From contig NC_091255.1 in assembly GCF_042477335.2 (NCBI RefSeq), positions 29,924,501-29,988,500 on the forward strand: 64,000 nt of DNA, given 5' to 3'. The translations under genes were made by a program, and so were the position numbers. A model generated the notes under the pieces. The model did not search any database, was not told where the DNA came from, and saw only the letters and a program-made list of their open reading frames with translations. The DNA comes from Ovis canadensis (taxonomy: Eukaryota > Chordata > Mammalia > Artiodactyla > Bovidae). This document shows, piece after piece, positions 47,870 to 58,999 of this stretch (the first letter of the stretch is position 1; each line of letters opens with the position of its first letter).

Positions 47870-49500
47870 TCATTCTACTTGGAGGTGATGTCTTATAGTA
47901 AGAATTGAAGGTAGCAAGCCTCTGTTTGGGAACTGGAGACTCTGAGCATAGTTGGAGTTAAAGAACAAGAAGGCAGGGGCCAACCATGAAGGGCCAATTG
48001 TACCCGTTGGGGGTTAAGACTTTATTCTGGAAGATGCAAGGAAACTGCCCCCATTTTCCTTTTCTTTTGTCAGATCCTCGGGAACAACAAAATAAGCCAT
48101 TGATATAAGGCTGCTAAGTTCTAGCCACAAGGAAAACCAAGCTGGGCTACTCTGAAAATTCTTCTGTTTTTTTTTTTTCTTTTTTTTCCCTGCACTGTGA
48201 AGCATGCAGGATCTTAGCTCCCCAACCATGGATCAAATCCTACCCCACCCCGCATTGGAAGCATGGAGTCCTCACCAGTGGACGGCCAGGGAAGTCCTGA
48301 AAATGCCTCTGTTTGTACTAAACATTTTTATAAATCATCACCCACACTTGTAATCACCAAAACCTAAATTGTAGAAATACAGAAAGACTGAAATGAGTAT
48401 GAAAGGAAAAGAAAGGCACACAGGAGAGAAAATGATAGAGATGAAAGAGGAGAAATTAGACCTGAAAGAAAATAATAATTAAACATCACTGGAGGCCATA
48501 GATCCCGGTTTCCCTTTAGGAATGCTGTTAGACTGGCTTTCCTTAATGCTGCAATTGACAAAATCCAGAGCTTTAACTCTTCTTTAGTTCTTGAACTACA
48601 TGCTTTACTATCTTAAGCAAATATTTAAGTGTAATAATCATGGCATTCTTGTACTCTTTTCAGAGGTGTTTCTTGAGACAAAGCATACAAATCTCAGAAA
48701 TAAAGTTAAGAAGCAGGAGCTGATGACTCAAATCTACCTTTTCTAATATACATCCTTTATAATACTTCCTCATCAGATTTCCATTTGTGCATCTTATTTT
48801 TTCCTTGGTTTAGTTCTCTTTCTTCCTTGTTCCAAGAAGAATACTTCATCAGATAGAAGTAAAACAGAACACATTCACAGGGCAAATAAAAAACTAAAAA
48901 AAAATAATGAAGAACTTTTCTTCTTCTGAAAAGTGAGGTAGTAGCTATAATAGCTAAAGTTTATTTATTTATTGCTCCCAAGCAATGTCTTTACTTTTCC
49001 TGGTCCATGAATAAAATTTTCTGTAATAGCTAAAACTTAGTGAGTGCTTAGTGTGTCTCACAGTGTACATTTCTCAGCTCTTAATCCTCATAGTAACCAT
49101 AAATCACGAGGTAGATTCTATTACTATCCCCATTTTATAGAAGAGGAAATGCAGGAGCAGAAAGATTAGGTAAATTCCCCATCATCACACAGCTAGTAAA
49201 GTGGCAGAGATAGAATATATACCCAGGTAATCTGATTTCAGAGACTAAGAATGTAGGCTCTCCATGCCTAAGGATCAAAAGATAGAATATAGGTGAAAGT
49301 ATTTTGAAACGAGTGCTTAAGACATGTCAGTTTGAATAATAGACTTGCAGATTTATAAATTGTTGAGTGTTATGTGTCATTTCTCAATTCGCAGGAAAGC
49401 AACCATTGTAGATATTCTATTTGTGGGTGATTTAGTTTTATGGGTGCTTTTACTCTAGGTTTTGACAAATGGAACATGATCAGGAAGTTTTTCTTGGGTG
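47870..49500. other. Intergenic with CHR and MIR remnants
   Basis: A CHR-type antisense SINE lies at 48165-48300 and a MIR at 49030-49260 (CATAGTAACCATAAATCACG, CCCCATTTTATAGAAGAGGA). Nothing else recognised. Confidence 0.6.
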
Positions 49501-49504
49501 CATA

Positions 49505-49735
49505 CACGTGCTGTGTTGTGCTAAGGTGCTTCAGTTGTGTCTGATTCTTTTCAACCCCATGGGCTGTAGCCCATCAGGCTCCTCTGTCCATGGAATTCTC
49601 TAGGCAAAAATACTGGAGTGGGTTGCCATGTCTTCCTCCAGGAGATCTCCCCCACCCCAGGATCGAACCCACATCTCTTGTGTCTCCTGCGTTGGCAGGC
49701 AGGCTCTTTACCACCAGGACCACCTGGGAAGCCCG
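49505..49735 (-). mobile_element. Bov-tA SINE
   Basis: Antisense, GTGCTAAGGTGCTTCAGTTG to GGACCACCTGGGAAGCCC. Confidence 0.9.
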
Positions 49736-49796
49736 GGTGCATACATATGCAGCTGTTAAGTTTTCTCACTGGCCCGTTTAAATTTTTTGAAAACAC

Positions 49797-50020
49797 TGTA
49801 TATTTATTTATTTATTTTTTTATTATCTGGGTCTTCATTGTGGGCGAGAGCTTTCTCTTATTGATGAGCCCAGGCTCTGGGGTGCACAGGCTTCAGTAGC
49901 TGTGGCACACGGGTTTAATTGCTCCTCGACACATGGAATCTTCCTGGACTGGGGATCAAACCGGTGTTCCCTGCATTGGCAGGTGGATTCTTAACCACTG
50001 GACCACCAGGGAGGTCCTGG
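49797..50020 (-). mobile_element. CHR-type SINE
   Basis: Antisense, TATTTATTTATTTATTTTTT start, ends GGACCACCAGGGAGGTCC. Confidence 0.85.
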
Positions 50021-50024
50021 CCCA

Positions 50025-50998
50025 TTTTAATTTGTCTGATATAGGTAGAAAATCTTGAAGACCGTGCATCGTGACAAAGATCAGTGATAGAAGCCTTCAT
50101 TAAATGCTTAATAGTATTGTGGAATCGTGAAACATTATTTCTACATTTAGAGTGGTTGAAAGGGATTGTGCAGGAATCATTAGTATCAATATGAAATTGT
50201 CAATAGATGATTAAATATTTTCTTAAAAAAAAAAAATAGAATCCACATGTCCAGTTGGGGCAAAGTCCTTTAGACTGGTAAGTTCCAAGTGAGCCAAGTT
50301 TGTTATTAAACACTTTTATGAGTACCATAACTATAAAATTCAGGAATTCAAGGCTATGATTCTTTTGTGACAGCAAAGTTTATATCCTCTTTAGTACAAT
50401 GTTTTAAATGATGCCCTTTAGCTGCCCATAAAACCTACAAATGACCGCTGGAGTGAAAAATGACCTGTTTGGGGATGAGAATCTGTTACAAAAGGAACAC
50501 AGAGTATGCAGAATGACATGCAAAGAGGTAGTAAGTCTTCCTAAGTTTTGTTACCATTATATTTTTTAAAAATCTCAATAAATGAGGGCTCACAGGATCT
50601 TAGAGATTGCCCTTCGGTCTAGTTCCTTAGTTTGGAGTCTCTGAAAGATTGTGTAACATCCTCGAGCTGAACAGCTCATTAGTGGCCAAGCCAGGAGGAG
50701 AGACCTGTTTTTCAAAGCAATTGTTCATACATGCCATAGTTTCATGTTTATCTGGTAGCTGAAACTTTTTCATGAGCAATGTTGAATATACCCAGTAGAG
50801 TTGTGTTACAAACTCCAGGAATCCAGCTACTCCTTTTAGCCCCGGTCGTGTTCAGTGATACAAGTGGCTTGTGGCTTACTCAAGGATTAAGTTCCAAAGG
50901 CAGGCAAAAATAGATTCTAGTCAACACTATCCTTGGAAATTCCTTGGGAAAGTGTCACTTCAGAGACTCAAATACCTCCTCTTAATAAACATAGCAGA
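50025..50998. other. Intergenic, unassigned
   Basis: No gene or clear repeat recognised in this near-1-kb stretch. Confidence 0.5.
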
Positions 50999-50999
50999 G

Positions 51000-51155
51000 G
51001 GACTTCTCTGGTGGTCTAGTGGCTAAGACTCCACACTCCCAATGCAGGGGGCCTTGGTTCAATCCCTGGTGGGAGAACTAGATCCCACATGCTGCAACTA
51101 AGACCTGAAGCAGTCAAATAAACAAGTTAAAATAAATATATATTTTTTAAAAACC
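51000..51155 (+). mobile_element. CHR-type SINE
   Basis: Sense, GGGACTTCTCTGGTGGTCTA to an AAATAAATATATA tail. Confidence 0.85.
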
Positions 51156-51159
51156 CCAA

Positions 51160-51420
51160 AACCATGGGGGGAGGGAGACTGTGGAATGACTTGAGAGAGT
51201 AATATTGAAACATATATATTACCATATATAAACTAGTTAGCCTATGAAAATTTGCCGTATGATGCAGGGAACCCAAAACTGGTGCTCTGTGACAACCTAG
51301 AGGGGTGGGATGGGGAGGGAGGTTTAAGAGGGAAGGGACATGGGTATGCCTGTGGCTGATTCATGTTGATGTATGGTAAAAACTATCACAATATTGTAAA
51401 GTAAAAAATAAAAATAAAGA
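51160..51420 (+). mobile_element. L1 3' end
   Basis: AGAGGGGTGGGATGGGGAGG and ATTCATGTTGATGTATGG are L1 3' UTR marks; A-rich tail at the end. Confidence 0.8.
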
Positions 51421-51689
51421 GAAACAAACACACAAACAAAAAACCTAAAAAAAAAAAAATTAAGCACAACAGAGCAGGTGTTTATTCCAGTATGGGAAGA
51501 GCTTGCTGTTTCTTTGGTTGAGAACCAAATGAAGTAATTGGCAAATCCGTGAACATTAGATCGATTCTCAGCAGGTGGGAACTGGGACTGGCCAGGGGAG
51601 CTGATTCTCCTCTCCGTCTTATGCTCACTTCAGGACACGTGTTCTTTGAGTTGAACGGGAGTCCTCACTGCAGGCACTTCCAGTTGTTC

Positions 51690-51775
51690 TTCCTGTTTGT
51701 CTCTCTGTTTCTCTCTCTCTCTCCCTCCTTTTCTACTCATCCTCTTTTTTCTCCCTCTCTCTCTAAGTCTAATTT
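51690..51775. repeat. Polypyrimidine (TC-rich) tract
   Basis: A long run of C and T with TCTCTC repeats. Confidence 0.75.
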
Positions 51776-51859
51776 CAGTTTGACTTCAAATGTTAAATGT
51801 GTCACTAATAAGGATTAGATGGGTGTCTATATGTTTGCTCCTGCCATATAGGAAGTACT

Positions 51860-52172
51860 ATATCAGTTCAGTCACTCAGTCATGTCCAACTCTTTATGAC
51901 CCCATGAACTGCAGCCCACCAGCCCTCCCTGTCCATCACCAATTCCTGGAGTTTACCCAAACTCATGTCCATTGAGTCGGTGATGCCATCCAACCATCTC
52001 ATCCTCTGTTGTCCCCTTCTCTTCCTGCCCTCAATCTTTCCCAACATCAGGGTCTTTCAAATGAGTCAGCTCTGTATCAGGTGGCTAAAATATTGGAGTT
52101 TCAGCTTCAACATCAGTCCTTCCAATGAACACCCAGGACTGATTTCCTTTAGGATGGACTAGTTGGATAGGT
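51860..52172 (-). mobile_element. BovB LINE 3' end
   Basis: Antisense, TCAGTTCAGTCACTCAGTCA through the ORF2 C-terminus; 5'-truncated. Confidence 0.88.
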
Positions 52173-52189
52173 TAGTTTTGACTTTTTAA

Positions 52190-52318
52190 AAATACTTATT
52201 TGGCTGCATCAAGTCTTAGTTGCAGCATGTGAGATTTAGTTCCCTGACCAAGGATCAAACCCACACCTCCTTCACTGGGAACTCAAAGTCTTAGCCAGTG
52301 GACTACCAGGGAAGTCCC
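52190..52318 (-). mobile_element. CHR-type SINE fragment
   Basis: TTTGGCTGCATCAAGTCTTA to GGACTACCAGGGAAGTCCC. Confidence 0.75.
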
Positions 52319-52344
52319 TGTAAGTTAGTTCTTAACATAAGAAG

Positions 52345-52590
52345 CAGTTTTGTCTAATGGTTAAAGACCCAGGAGCCATACAACCTTGGTCTAAATTCTT
52401 GTTCAGCCACTAACAAGCTGTGTGGCCCAGGACATGTGACTTAAATTCTCTGTGCCTCAATTTTCATCCCCTGTAAAATGGGTACAGTAAAAATAGGACC
52501 CTTGTTATATGATTGTTATAAAGATTGAATTATACGTAAAGTGCTTAGGATAGTATAATATTAGTGTTCATAGGAAGTGTAACTATTGTT
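52345..52590 (-). mobile_element. MIR SINE
   Basis: Antisense: AACAAGCTGTGTGGCCCAGG, GTGCCTCAATTTTCATCCCC. Confidence 0.8.
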
Positions 52591-52699
52591 ATGTGATGTC
52601 ACCATACTCCAGGTAATTCAAAGAACTCAGTTTTGAGAAATTCTAAAAATTGTGTGTGTTAGTTTCATTTCTCATCCCCTATCTCAATTCTTACTGACA

Positions 52700-52930
52700 T
52701 ACAGTGTGCGTGTTAGTCACTCAGTCATGTCTGACTCTTTGAAACCCCATGGACTGAGCCCACCAGGCTCCCCTGTCTATGGAATTCTCCAGGCAAGAAT
52801 ACTAGAGTGGGTATGCTAATCACTGGCATATAGTGATTGGTACTTCTCAGCTGGTAAAGAATCTGCCTGCAATGCAGGAGACCTGAGTTTGGTCCCTGGG
52901 TCGGGAAGGACCCTGGAAAAGAAAATGGCT
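52700..52930. mobile_element. Two Bov-tA half copies in opposite orientation
   Basis: A tail half in minus orientation (52700-52813) is followed by a head half in plus orientation (52845-52927), with 30 unrelated bases between. Confidence 0.8.
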
Positions 52931-52994
52931 TATATTGATTACCCAGAAGACAAAAGGGCTGAATGATTGTCCTGTACAAAACTGAGAGCAATTG

Positions 52995-53222
52995 TAGTAC
53001 TTTATTGTGGTGGTTTAGTTGCTAAGTTGTGTCTGACTCTACTGTGACCTGTGGACTCTAGCCCGCCAGGCTCCTCTGTCGATGGAATTCTACAGGCAAG
53101 AATACTGGGGTGGGTTGCCATTTCCTTCTTCCAGGGATATTCCTGACCTGAGGATCAAACCTGCTTCTCCTGCACTGGCCAGCAAATTCTTTACCACTGA
53201 GCCACCAGGGAAGCTCATTGTA
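52995..53222 (-). mobile_element. Bov-tA SINE
   Basis: Antisense, ends TGAGCCACCAGGGAAGC. Confidence 0.88.
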
Positions 53223-53239
53223 GTGCTTATCTAGAGCCA

Positions 53240-53440
53240 AAAGTCAGGGTGATGAGAGGAGTGACTCTTTGTTCAAGCTCTGTGACCTTGGACAGATCAT
53301 TTAATCTTTCTGAACCTTAGTATCTCCAGCTGCACATCATAAATAATGACATCATTACCTGTTTCACAGAGTGGCTGTGAGGATCTAACAAGATATATGT
53401 AAAATGTTTTATAAACTATAAGGTAACATGAAAATGTAAG
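53240..53440 (-). mobile_element. MIR SINE
   Basis: CTGTGACCTTGGACAGATCA, then TGTTTCACAGAGTGGCTGTG. Confidence 0.75.
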
Positions 53441-53449
53441 AGATTGCTG

Positions 53450-54490
53450 TTAACACCTTTAATTTAAACATAGGCTGATACTATTGAAACTACCAAGATT
53501 GGCTGAAGAGATAAAGACAAATAATTCATGCATTGCCACAGTAATACTCTAGGAATGTGTTGGAAGGAACACCAGATCTCTGATTTCTTCTTAAGATGTA
53601 CACAGTTCTCTGAGAACTCAGGTTTTTGGGAATTCACAATAGTGGCCTTCATATTTTCCTGTATTACATATGGAAAACTACCCATGATGTTTGCTATCCA
53701 ACAACTTTGATGTTGCAGAAATAAGCTATTGATAAAAGATTATCTGGGTTAAGGAATTTGTCATTAATTTATAGATTTTTTCTTCTATAGTCATTGGCAT
53801 GAGATAAAGTATAATTTGTCTTTTTAAATAAAACAAATGAATTATTTTCTTCTGACTTGCACTATTGCTGCCCTATTTCCTTAAAGATGCATTTTCAATA
53901 GATATAAGTATATTCAAAGGGAAAATTATGATTTTATTGCAGGTTATTCAGCATTTTATGTGACTCAGGGTCCCTGGTAGGAGGAATGGGATTATGAACT
54001 TGCCCTTAAAATTAAGCATTTTTTCACTAAACTAGATTAAACTTTCCCTAAATTCTTAATATAATGAAAGTTTTGTATTTGAATTATACCAGTGAAAATA
54101 CCTGCTTTAGTCAGAATGGGCTAAATCATGAAGTAGTAACAAGTTAACCCTAAAGAGTAGTGGTTTAACACAAGGATCTTTTCTCACTTACATCTGAGCA
54201 GGTAACTCTGTTCCATGTCATTATTCAGCATCCCAGACTGACAGGTGTTCCCCACAGTTACAATGTCAGAGGAAGAAAGAAGTGACAGAATATGCATCCA
54301 TTCTGCTTTGCTTGGTCCAAAAGTGACACCATTAATTCTATCGCCCCTTGACTAGAACTAGTCACGTGGGCTAGTTAATGGAAAGGAAGTAGGGAAATGT
54401 GAGGAGCACAGCGATATTCAGTGAATTTTAAATGTCTCTGCCACAACCCCCAAACTCCTAAAGCAGTAAGATATTCTCACATTCTTATAC
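53450..54490. other. Intergenic, unassigned
   Basis: AT-rich; no gene or clear repeat recognised. Confidence 0.5.
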
Positions 54491-54499
54491 CTTTATCCT

Positions 54500-54740
54500 C
54501 ATCCTTTGGCTCCAAGATAGTACGCTGCAGAGGAAACAGCATGAACTGTGGGGTCAGACTGCCTTGGGTTTGAATCCCAACTATTATCCATGCCAACTGT
54601 GTGAGTTTGAGCATATTATTTTATTTCTCCGATCCTCAGTTTCCTTATCTGTAAAATGGAGATTCCAACACCTACCTGTTAGGGTTGTTGCTACAACAGG
54701 AAATTATCTATACAACACTTTGGCAAAAAGTAATACTTGG
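54500..54740 (-). mobile_element. MIR SINE
   Basis: TTGGGTTTGAATCCCAACTA, CCTCAGTTTCCTTATCTGTA; well-preserved antisense MIR. Confidence 0.85.
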
Positions 54741-55039
54741 TGATTATTATCCTCATCAGAAAGATGAGCAAATATTTAGGACAGCAATTCTTAGCTCCAG
54801 TTCTGCAACACTACAGGATATCTCAAATTATCTCAAGGAGTGTTGTAACATTTTCAAAAGGCTCTGCAACTAAGATTGTTTTAAATTCCCTTTACTCAAC
54901 AAAATCATTAGAAGTTGGATTGATGCTGACATAACTCTTGGCAAATTATGAGAGGTGATTTGTCTTTATTATTCCAACCTTTGCCCCTTCAACGATAGCT
55001 TCTCTTTTACTCCAGTCCCCAAGCTTTGGATCAGCTTGG

Positions 55040-55170
55040 TATGAATTCCAACTTAGTCACTCTCTATAAGTTAGTTAAGCCCGTCTGAGCACAAGTTGTT
55101 CATCATCAAAGTTGGGGCAATCATGAGTACTTTATAGAGCTGTTTATAGGATAAAATGATGCAGGTGAAG
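55040..55170 (-). mobile_element. MIR fragment
   Basis: AACTTAGTCACTCTCTATAA, GTTGGGGCAATCATGAGTAC; diverged. Confidence 0.5.
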
Positions 55171-55404
55171 TCCTCAGCACGGCTCAGGCATACGTTGTTC
55201 CACTGCGCTTTGCCTCATTGCTTGTCACTGGTATTGTGTCTTCTACAAATTGAAGGTTTGTGGAAACCCTGCATCGACCAAGTCTATGGGGCCATTTTTC
55301 CAATAGCATTCACTCACTTATGTTTCTGTGTCACATTTTGGTAATTCTCTCAATATTTCAAACTTTTTCATTATTATTATATTTGTTATAGTGATCTATG
55401 ATTT

Positions 55405-55530
55405 AAAAAAACACATTAGTTATTTGGTTGTAACAGGTCTCAGTTGCTGCATGCAGGATCTAGTTCCCTGACCAGGGATTGAACTCTGACCCATTGCATT
55501 GGGAGCAAAGTGTCTTAGGAAATAGACCCT
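55405..55530 (-). mobile_element. CHR-type SINE inside Tigger1
   Basis: Antisense, CAGGTCTCAGTTGCTGCATG, CCCTGACCAGGGATTGAACT. Confidence 0.7.
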
Positions 55531-56449
55531 TCCCTATGATCAGAGATCTTTGATATTAGTCTTGTAATTGTTTTGGGGTGCCACGAACTGTGCCTTTGTG
55601 AGATGGCAAACAGTTGACAGGCATTGTGTATGTTCTGACTGCTCCACTGACCAGCTCTTCCCTTGTTTCTCCCCCTGTCCTCAGCCTTTCCTATTCCCTA
55701 AGACAAAATACTATTGAAATGAGGCCAATAAATAACCCTACTAGGGCCTCGAAGTGTTCAGGGGAAAGGAAGAGGTGCATGTCTCTCACTTTAAGCTTAG
55801 TGAGGAAGGCATATCAAAACCAAGATAGGCTGGCAGCTAGCCCTGTTGTGCCAAATAGCCAAGCTGTGAATGCAAAGGAAAAGTTCCTGAAGGAAATTAA
55901 AAGTGCTATTCCAGTGAACACACAAATGATAAGAAAACCAAACAGACTTATCAATGAAGTGGGGGAAGTTTGAGAGGTCTGGATAAAAAAATCAGATGAG
56001 CAGAAAATCTCAGACAAAATTAAGCCAAAGCCTAAGCCAAAGCAAGGCCCTATTCAGTTCGGTGAAGGCTGAGAGAGGTGAGCAAACTGTAGAAGAAAAG
56101 TTCAAAGCAAGTTAAGATTGGTTCATGATGTTTAAGGAAAGAAGCTCTCTCCATAACATCGCAGTGCAAGGTGAAGCAGCAAGTGCTGATATAGAAGCTG
56201 CAGCAAGATATCCAGGCGATCCAGCTAAGGCAATGAATGAAGGTGGAGACACTAAACAATAGAGTTTCAGTGTAGACAAAACGGCCTTCCACTGAAAGGA
56301 GATGCCACAGCCAGAGAACCAAAGTCAACGCCTGGCTTCAAAGGACAGGCTGAGTCTCTTTGTTAGGGGCTCATGCAGCTGAGCACTTTCAGTTGAAGCC
56401 ATATGCTCGCTTACCATTCTCCAAATCCTAGGGCCCTTAAGAATTATGC

Positions 56450-56865
56450 TAAATCATAATCTAAACATAAACTTTAATCAAAAACACGTAAATCATGTTT
56501 ACATGTAGAATACATCCTGTAGAATACCAGATTACATGCCCAGAAATACAGATATAGATCAGAAACTGCTTGGAAATATTTCTAACACTTTGGGGGATTG
56601 TACTGTCAATCTAATAAAGATTATGAACTAGCACAATCATTATTGGGGCCAACATTTCAAAGTTCACCTATCAAATCTAGTACCAGGAAAGTAGTAGATG
56701 AATAAACACTGAGAAACAGATCATTTTTACTTCAGAAAAGCACAGGCCTACAAAGCATTGCGCTGTTTAGTTAGTATAAAAATCTGTCTCACTGAGGCAT
56801 GTGTCTGCCTTTGCACCATTAATATCTTTTCTGAAGTGTTTTCCAGTTATTTGGTATTGATTGAA
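56450..56865. repeat. Unassigned insertion in Tigger1
   Basis: Tigger1 sequence stops after GAATTATGCTAAAT and resumes at GAAAGCCTGTGCCCTATAAA. The intervening bases match no family that I recognise; an LTR remnant is possible. Confidence 0.5.
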
Positions 56866-56966
56866 AGCCTGTGCCCTATAAATAGAACAAGGAAGCCTGG
56901 ATGATGACACATCTGTTTACAACACAATTTACTGAATAATTGAAGCCGATCACCAATACCTACCAC

Positions 56967-57400
56967 AACAAACTGTGGAAAATCCTTGAAGAGATGGGAA
57001 TACCAGACCCCCTTACCTGCCTCCTAAGAAGACTCTTGAGGTGCTGGAGAAGACTCTTGAGAGTCCATTGGACAGAAGGAAGATCAAAACCAGTCAATCC
57101 TAAAGGAAATCAACCCTGAATATTCATTGGAAAGACTGATGCTAAAGCTGAAGCTCCAACACTTTGGCCACCTAATGCAAAGAGACGACTCATTGGAAAA
57201 GACCCTGATGCTGGGAAAGATTGATGACAGAAGGAGAAGGGGGCGGTATAGGATGAGATGGTTGGATGGCATCTCCGACTCAGTGGACATGAGTCTGGGC
57301 AAACTCCAGGAGAAGGTGAAGGACAGGGAAGCCTGGTGTGCTGCAGTCCATGGAGTCGCAGAGAGTCGAACATGACTTAGCGACTGAACAGCAACAATTG
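56967..57400 (+). mobile_element. BovB LINE 3' end inside Tigger1
   Basis: Flanked by an 11-base target-site duplication ATACCTACCAC at 56956-56966 and 57401-57411. Includes LWKILEEMGIPD-like coding and the ORF2 C-terminus ([20 protein letters not shown]), with an internal deletion between them. Confidence 0.92.
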
Positions 57401-58664
57401 ATACCTACCACTCAGAAAAGCAGATTCTTTTCAAAATACAATTGTCAATGCACCTGGTCACCAAGAGCTCTAAAAGATATATACAATGAGATTAATGTAG
57501 TTTTCATGACTGCTAAAACAACATCAATTTTGCAGCCCATGGATCAAGGAGTCATTTCAACTTTCAAAACTTATTATTGAAGAAATACATTTCGTAAGGC
57601 TGTAACTGCCATTGATAACTTTTCCTATGGATCTGAGCAAAGTCAATTGAAAACCTTCTGGAAAGGATTCAGCATTCCATATACCAATAAGAACATTCAT
57701 GATTCATGGGAAGAGGTCAAAACATCAACTTAAATGGAATTTGGAAGAAGTTGATTCCAACCCTTATGAATGACTTTGTGGGGTTCAAGACTTCAGTAGA
57801 TGAAGTGACTGCAAATCTGGTGGAAACAGCAAGAGAGCTAGAATTAGAAGTGGAGCCTGAAGATGTGATGAATCGCTACAATCTCATGATAAAACTTTCA
57901 TAGATGAGGAGTTGCTTCTTAAGGATGAGCAAAGAAAGTGATTTCTTGGGATGAAGACTACTCCTGGTGAAGATGCTCTGAAGATTGTTGAAGTGACAAG
58001 AAAGGGTTTAGAACTTATGTAAACTTAGTTGATGAAGCAGTGGCAGAGTTTGAGAATATTGACTCCAATTTTGAAAGAAGTTCTACTGCAGGTAAAATGT
58101 TATTGAACAGTATTTTATGCTATAGAGAAGTCATTTGTGAAAGGAAGTATAAATTGATGTGGTAAGCTTCATTGTTCATTACTGCCTTATTTTGAGAGAT
58201 GGCTAACAGCCACCCCAACTTTTCGGCAACCACCACCCTTATCGGCAGCCATTAACATCGAGGCCAGACCTTTCACCAGCCAAAGGAATATAACTTACCA
58301 AGAGTTCAGATGACAGTTAGCATTATTTAGCAATAAAGTATTTTAAAACTAAGGAATGCACGTTGTTTTTAGACACAATGCTATTACATACTCAATAGAC
58401 TACACCGTAGAGTGTAAACATAACTTTTATATGCACCAAAAGCCAAAAAAATTGTGACTCATTTCACTGCAATGTTTGCTTTGTTGCAATGTATCCACAA
58501 CATCTCTGATGAGGAATTCCTGTACTACTAACTATATTGCTGATCTTGTTCGTGTCATCAATTGTCTTGCTATTCACACCCTGCACACTGTTCATTGAAC
58601 CCAGAGTAGGCAAAGCACAAGCTTAGAGGCTGGAGGAAGACACAAAGGGCCGTAGGAACTACGT

Positions 58665-58998
58665 GCTAAGTGTGCTAAGTCACTTCGGTCATGTCCAACT
58701 CTTTGTGACCCTATAGACTGTGGCCCATCAGGCTCCCCTGTCCAAGGGATTCTCCAGGCAAAAATACTGGAGTGGGTTGCCATGCCCTCCTCCAGGGGAT
58801 CTTCCAACCCAGGGATCGAACCCAGGTCTCCTGCATTGCAGGCGGATTCTTTACCAGCTGAGCCACAAGGGAAGCCCAAGATTACTGGAGTGAGTAGCTT
58901 ATCCCTTCTCCAGCAGATCTTCCTGACCCAGGAATCAAAGCGGGGTCTCCTGCACTGCAGGTGGATTCTTTACCAACTGAGCTACCAGGGAAGTCTGT
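58665..58998 (-). mobile_element. Dimeric Bov-tA SINE
   Basis: Antisense full unit (58665-58880) joined to a tail-truncated unit (58881-58998) with the same junction as at 7983-8318. Confidence 0.88.
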
Positions 58999-58999
58999 A

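Larger units (their letters stand above)
44672..47870. repeat. Segmental duplication, unit B
   Basis: Direct partner of unit A. Private insertions: an antisense L1 end at 45283-45870, two SINE bodies at 46957-47235, and an antisense SINE at 47385-47600. Identity to A varies from about 95% (44886-45275) to about 80% (47620-47850) by eye. Confidence 0.9.
55188..58500 (+). mobile_element. Tigger1 DNA transposon, near full length, inactive
   Basis: Pogo-class transposon related to human Tigger1. Left end near 55188 (CATACGTTGTTCCACTGCGC), 5' region at 55245-55400, transposase remnants from 55722 (MRPINNPTRASKCSGERKRC) to 58150, right end at about 58375-58500 (GTGTAAACATAACTTTTATA and the TTTGTTGCAATGT end). 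The transposase frame is broken by stops and frameshifts throughout. Later insertions: a CHR SINE (55405-55530), an unassigned 400-base block (about 56450-56865) and a BovB (56967-57400). Without them the element is about 2.3 kb, close to the family's 2.4 kb. Confidence 0.93.

Noticed and set aside
55614..57903. Open frames as a transposase-derived host gene
   Set aside because: Tigger1 transposase is broken by many stops and by three insertions, so no domesticated full frame remains.
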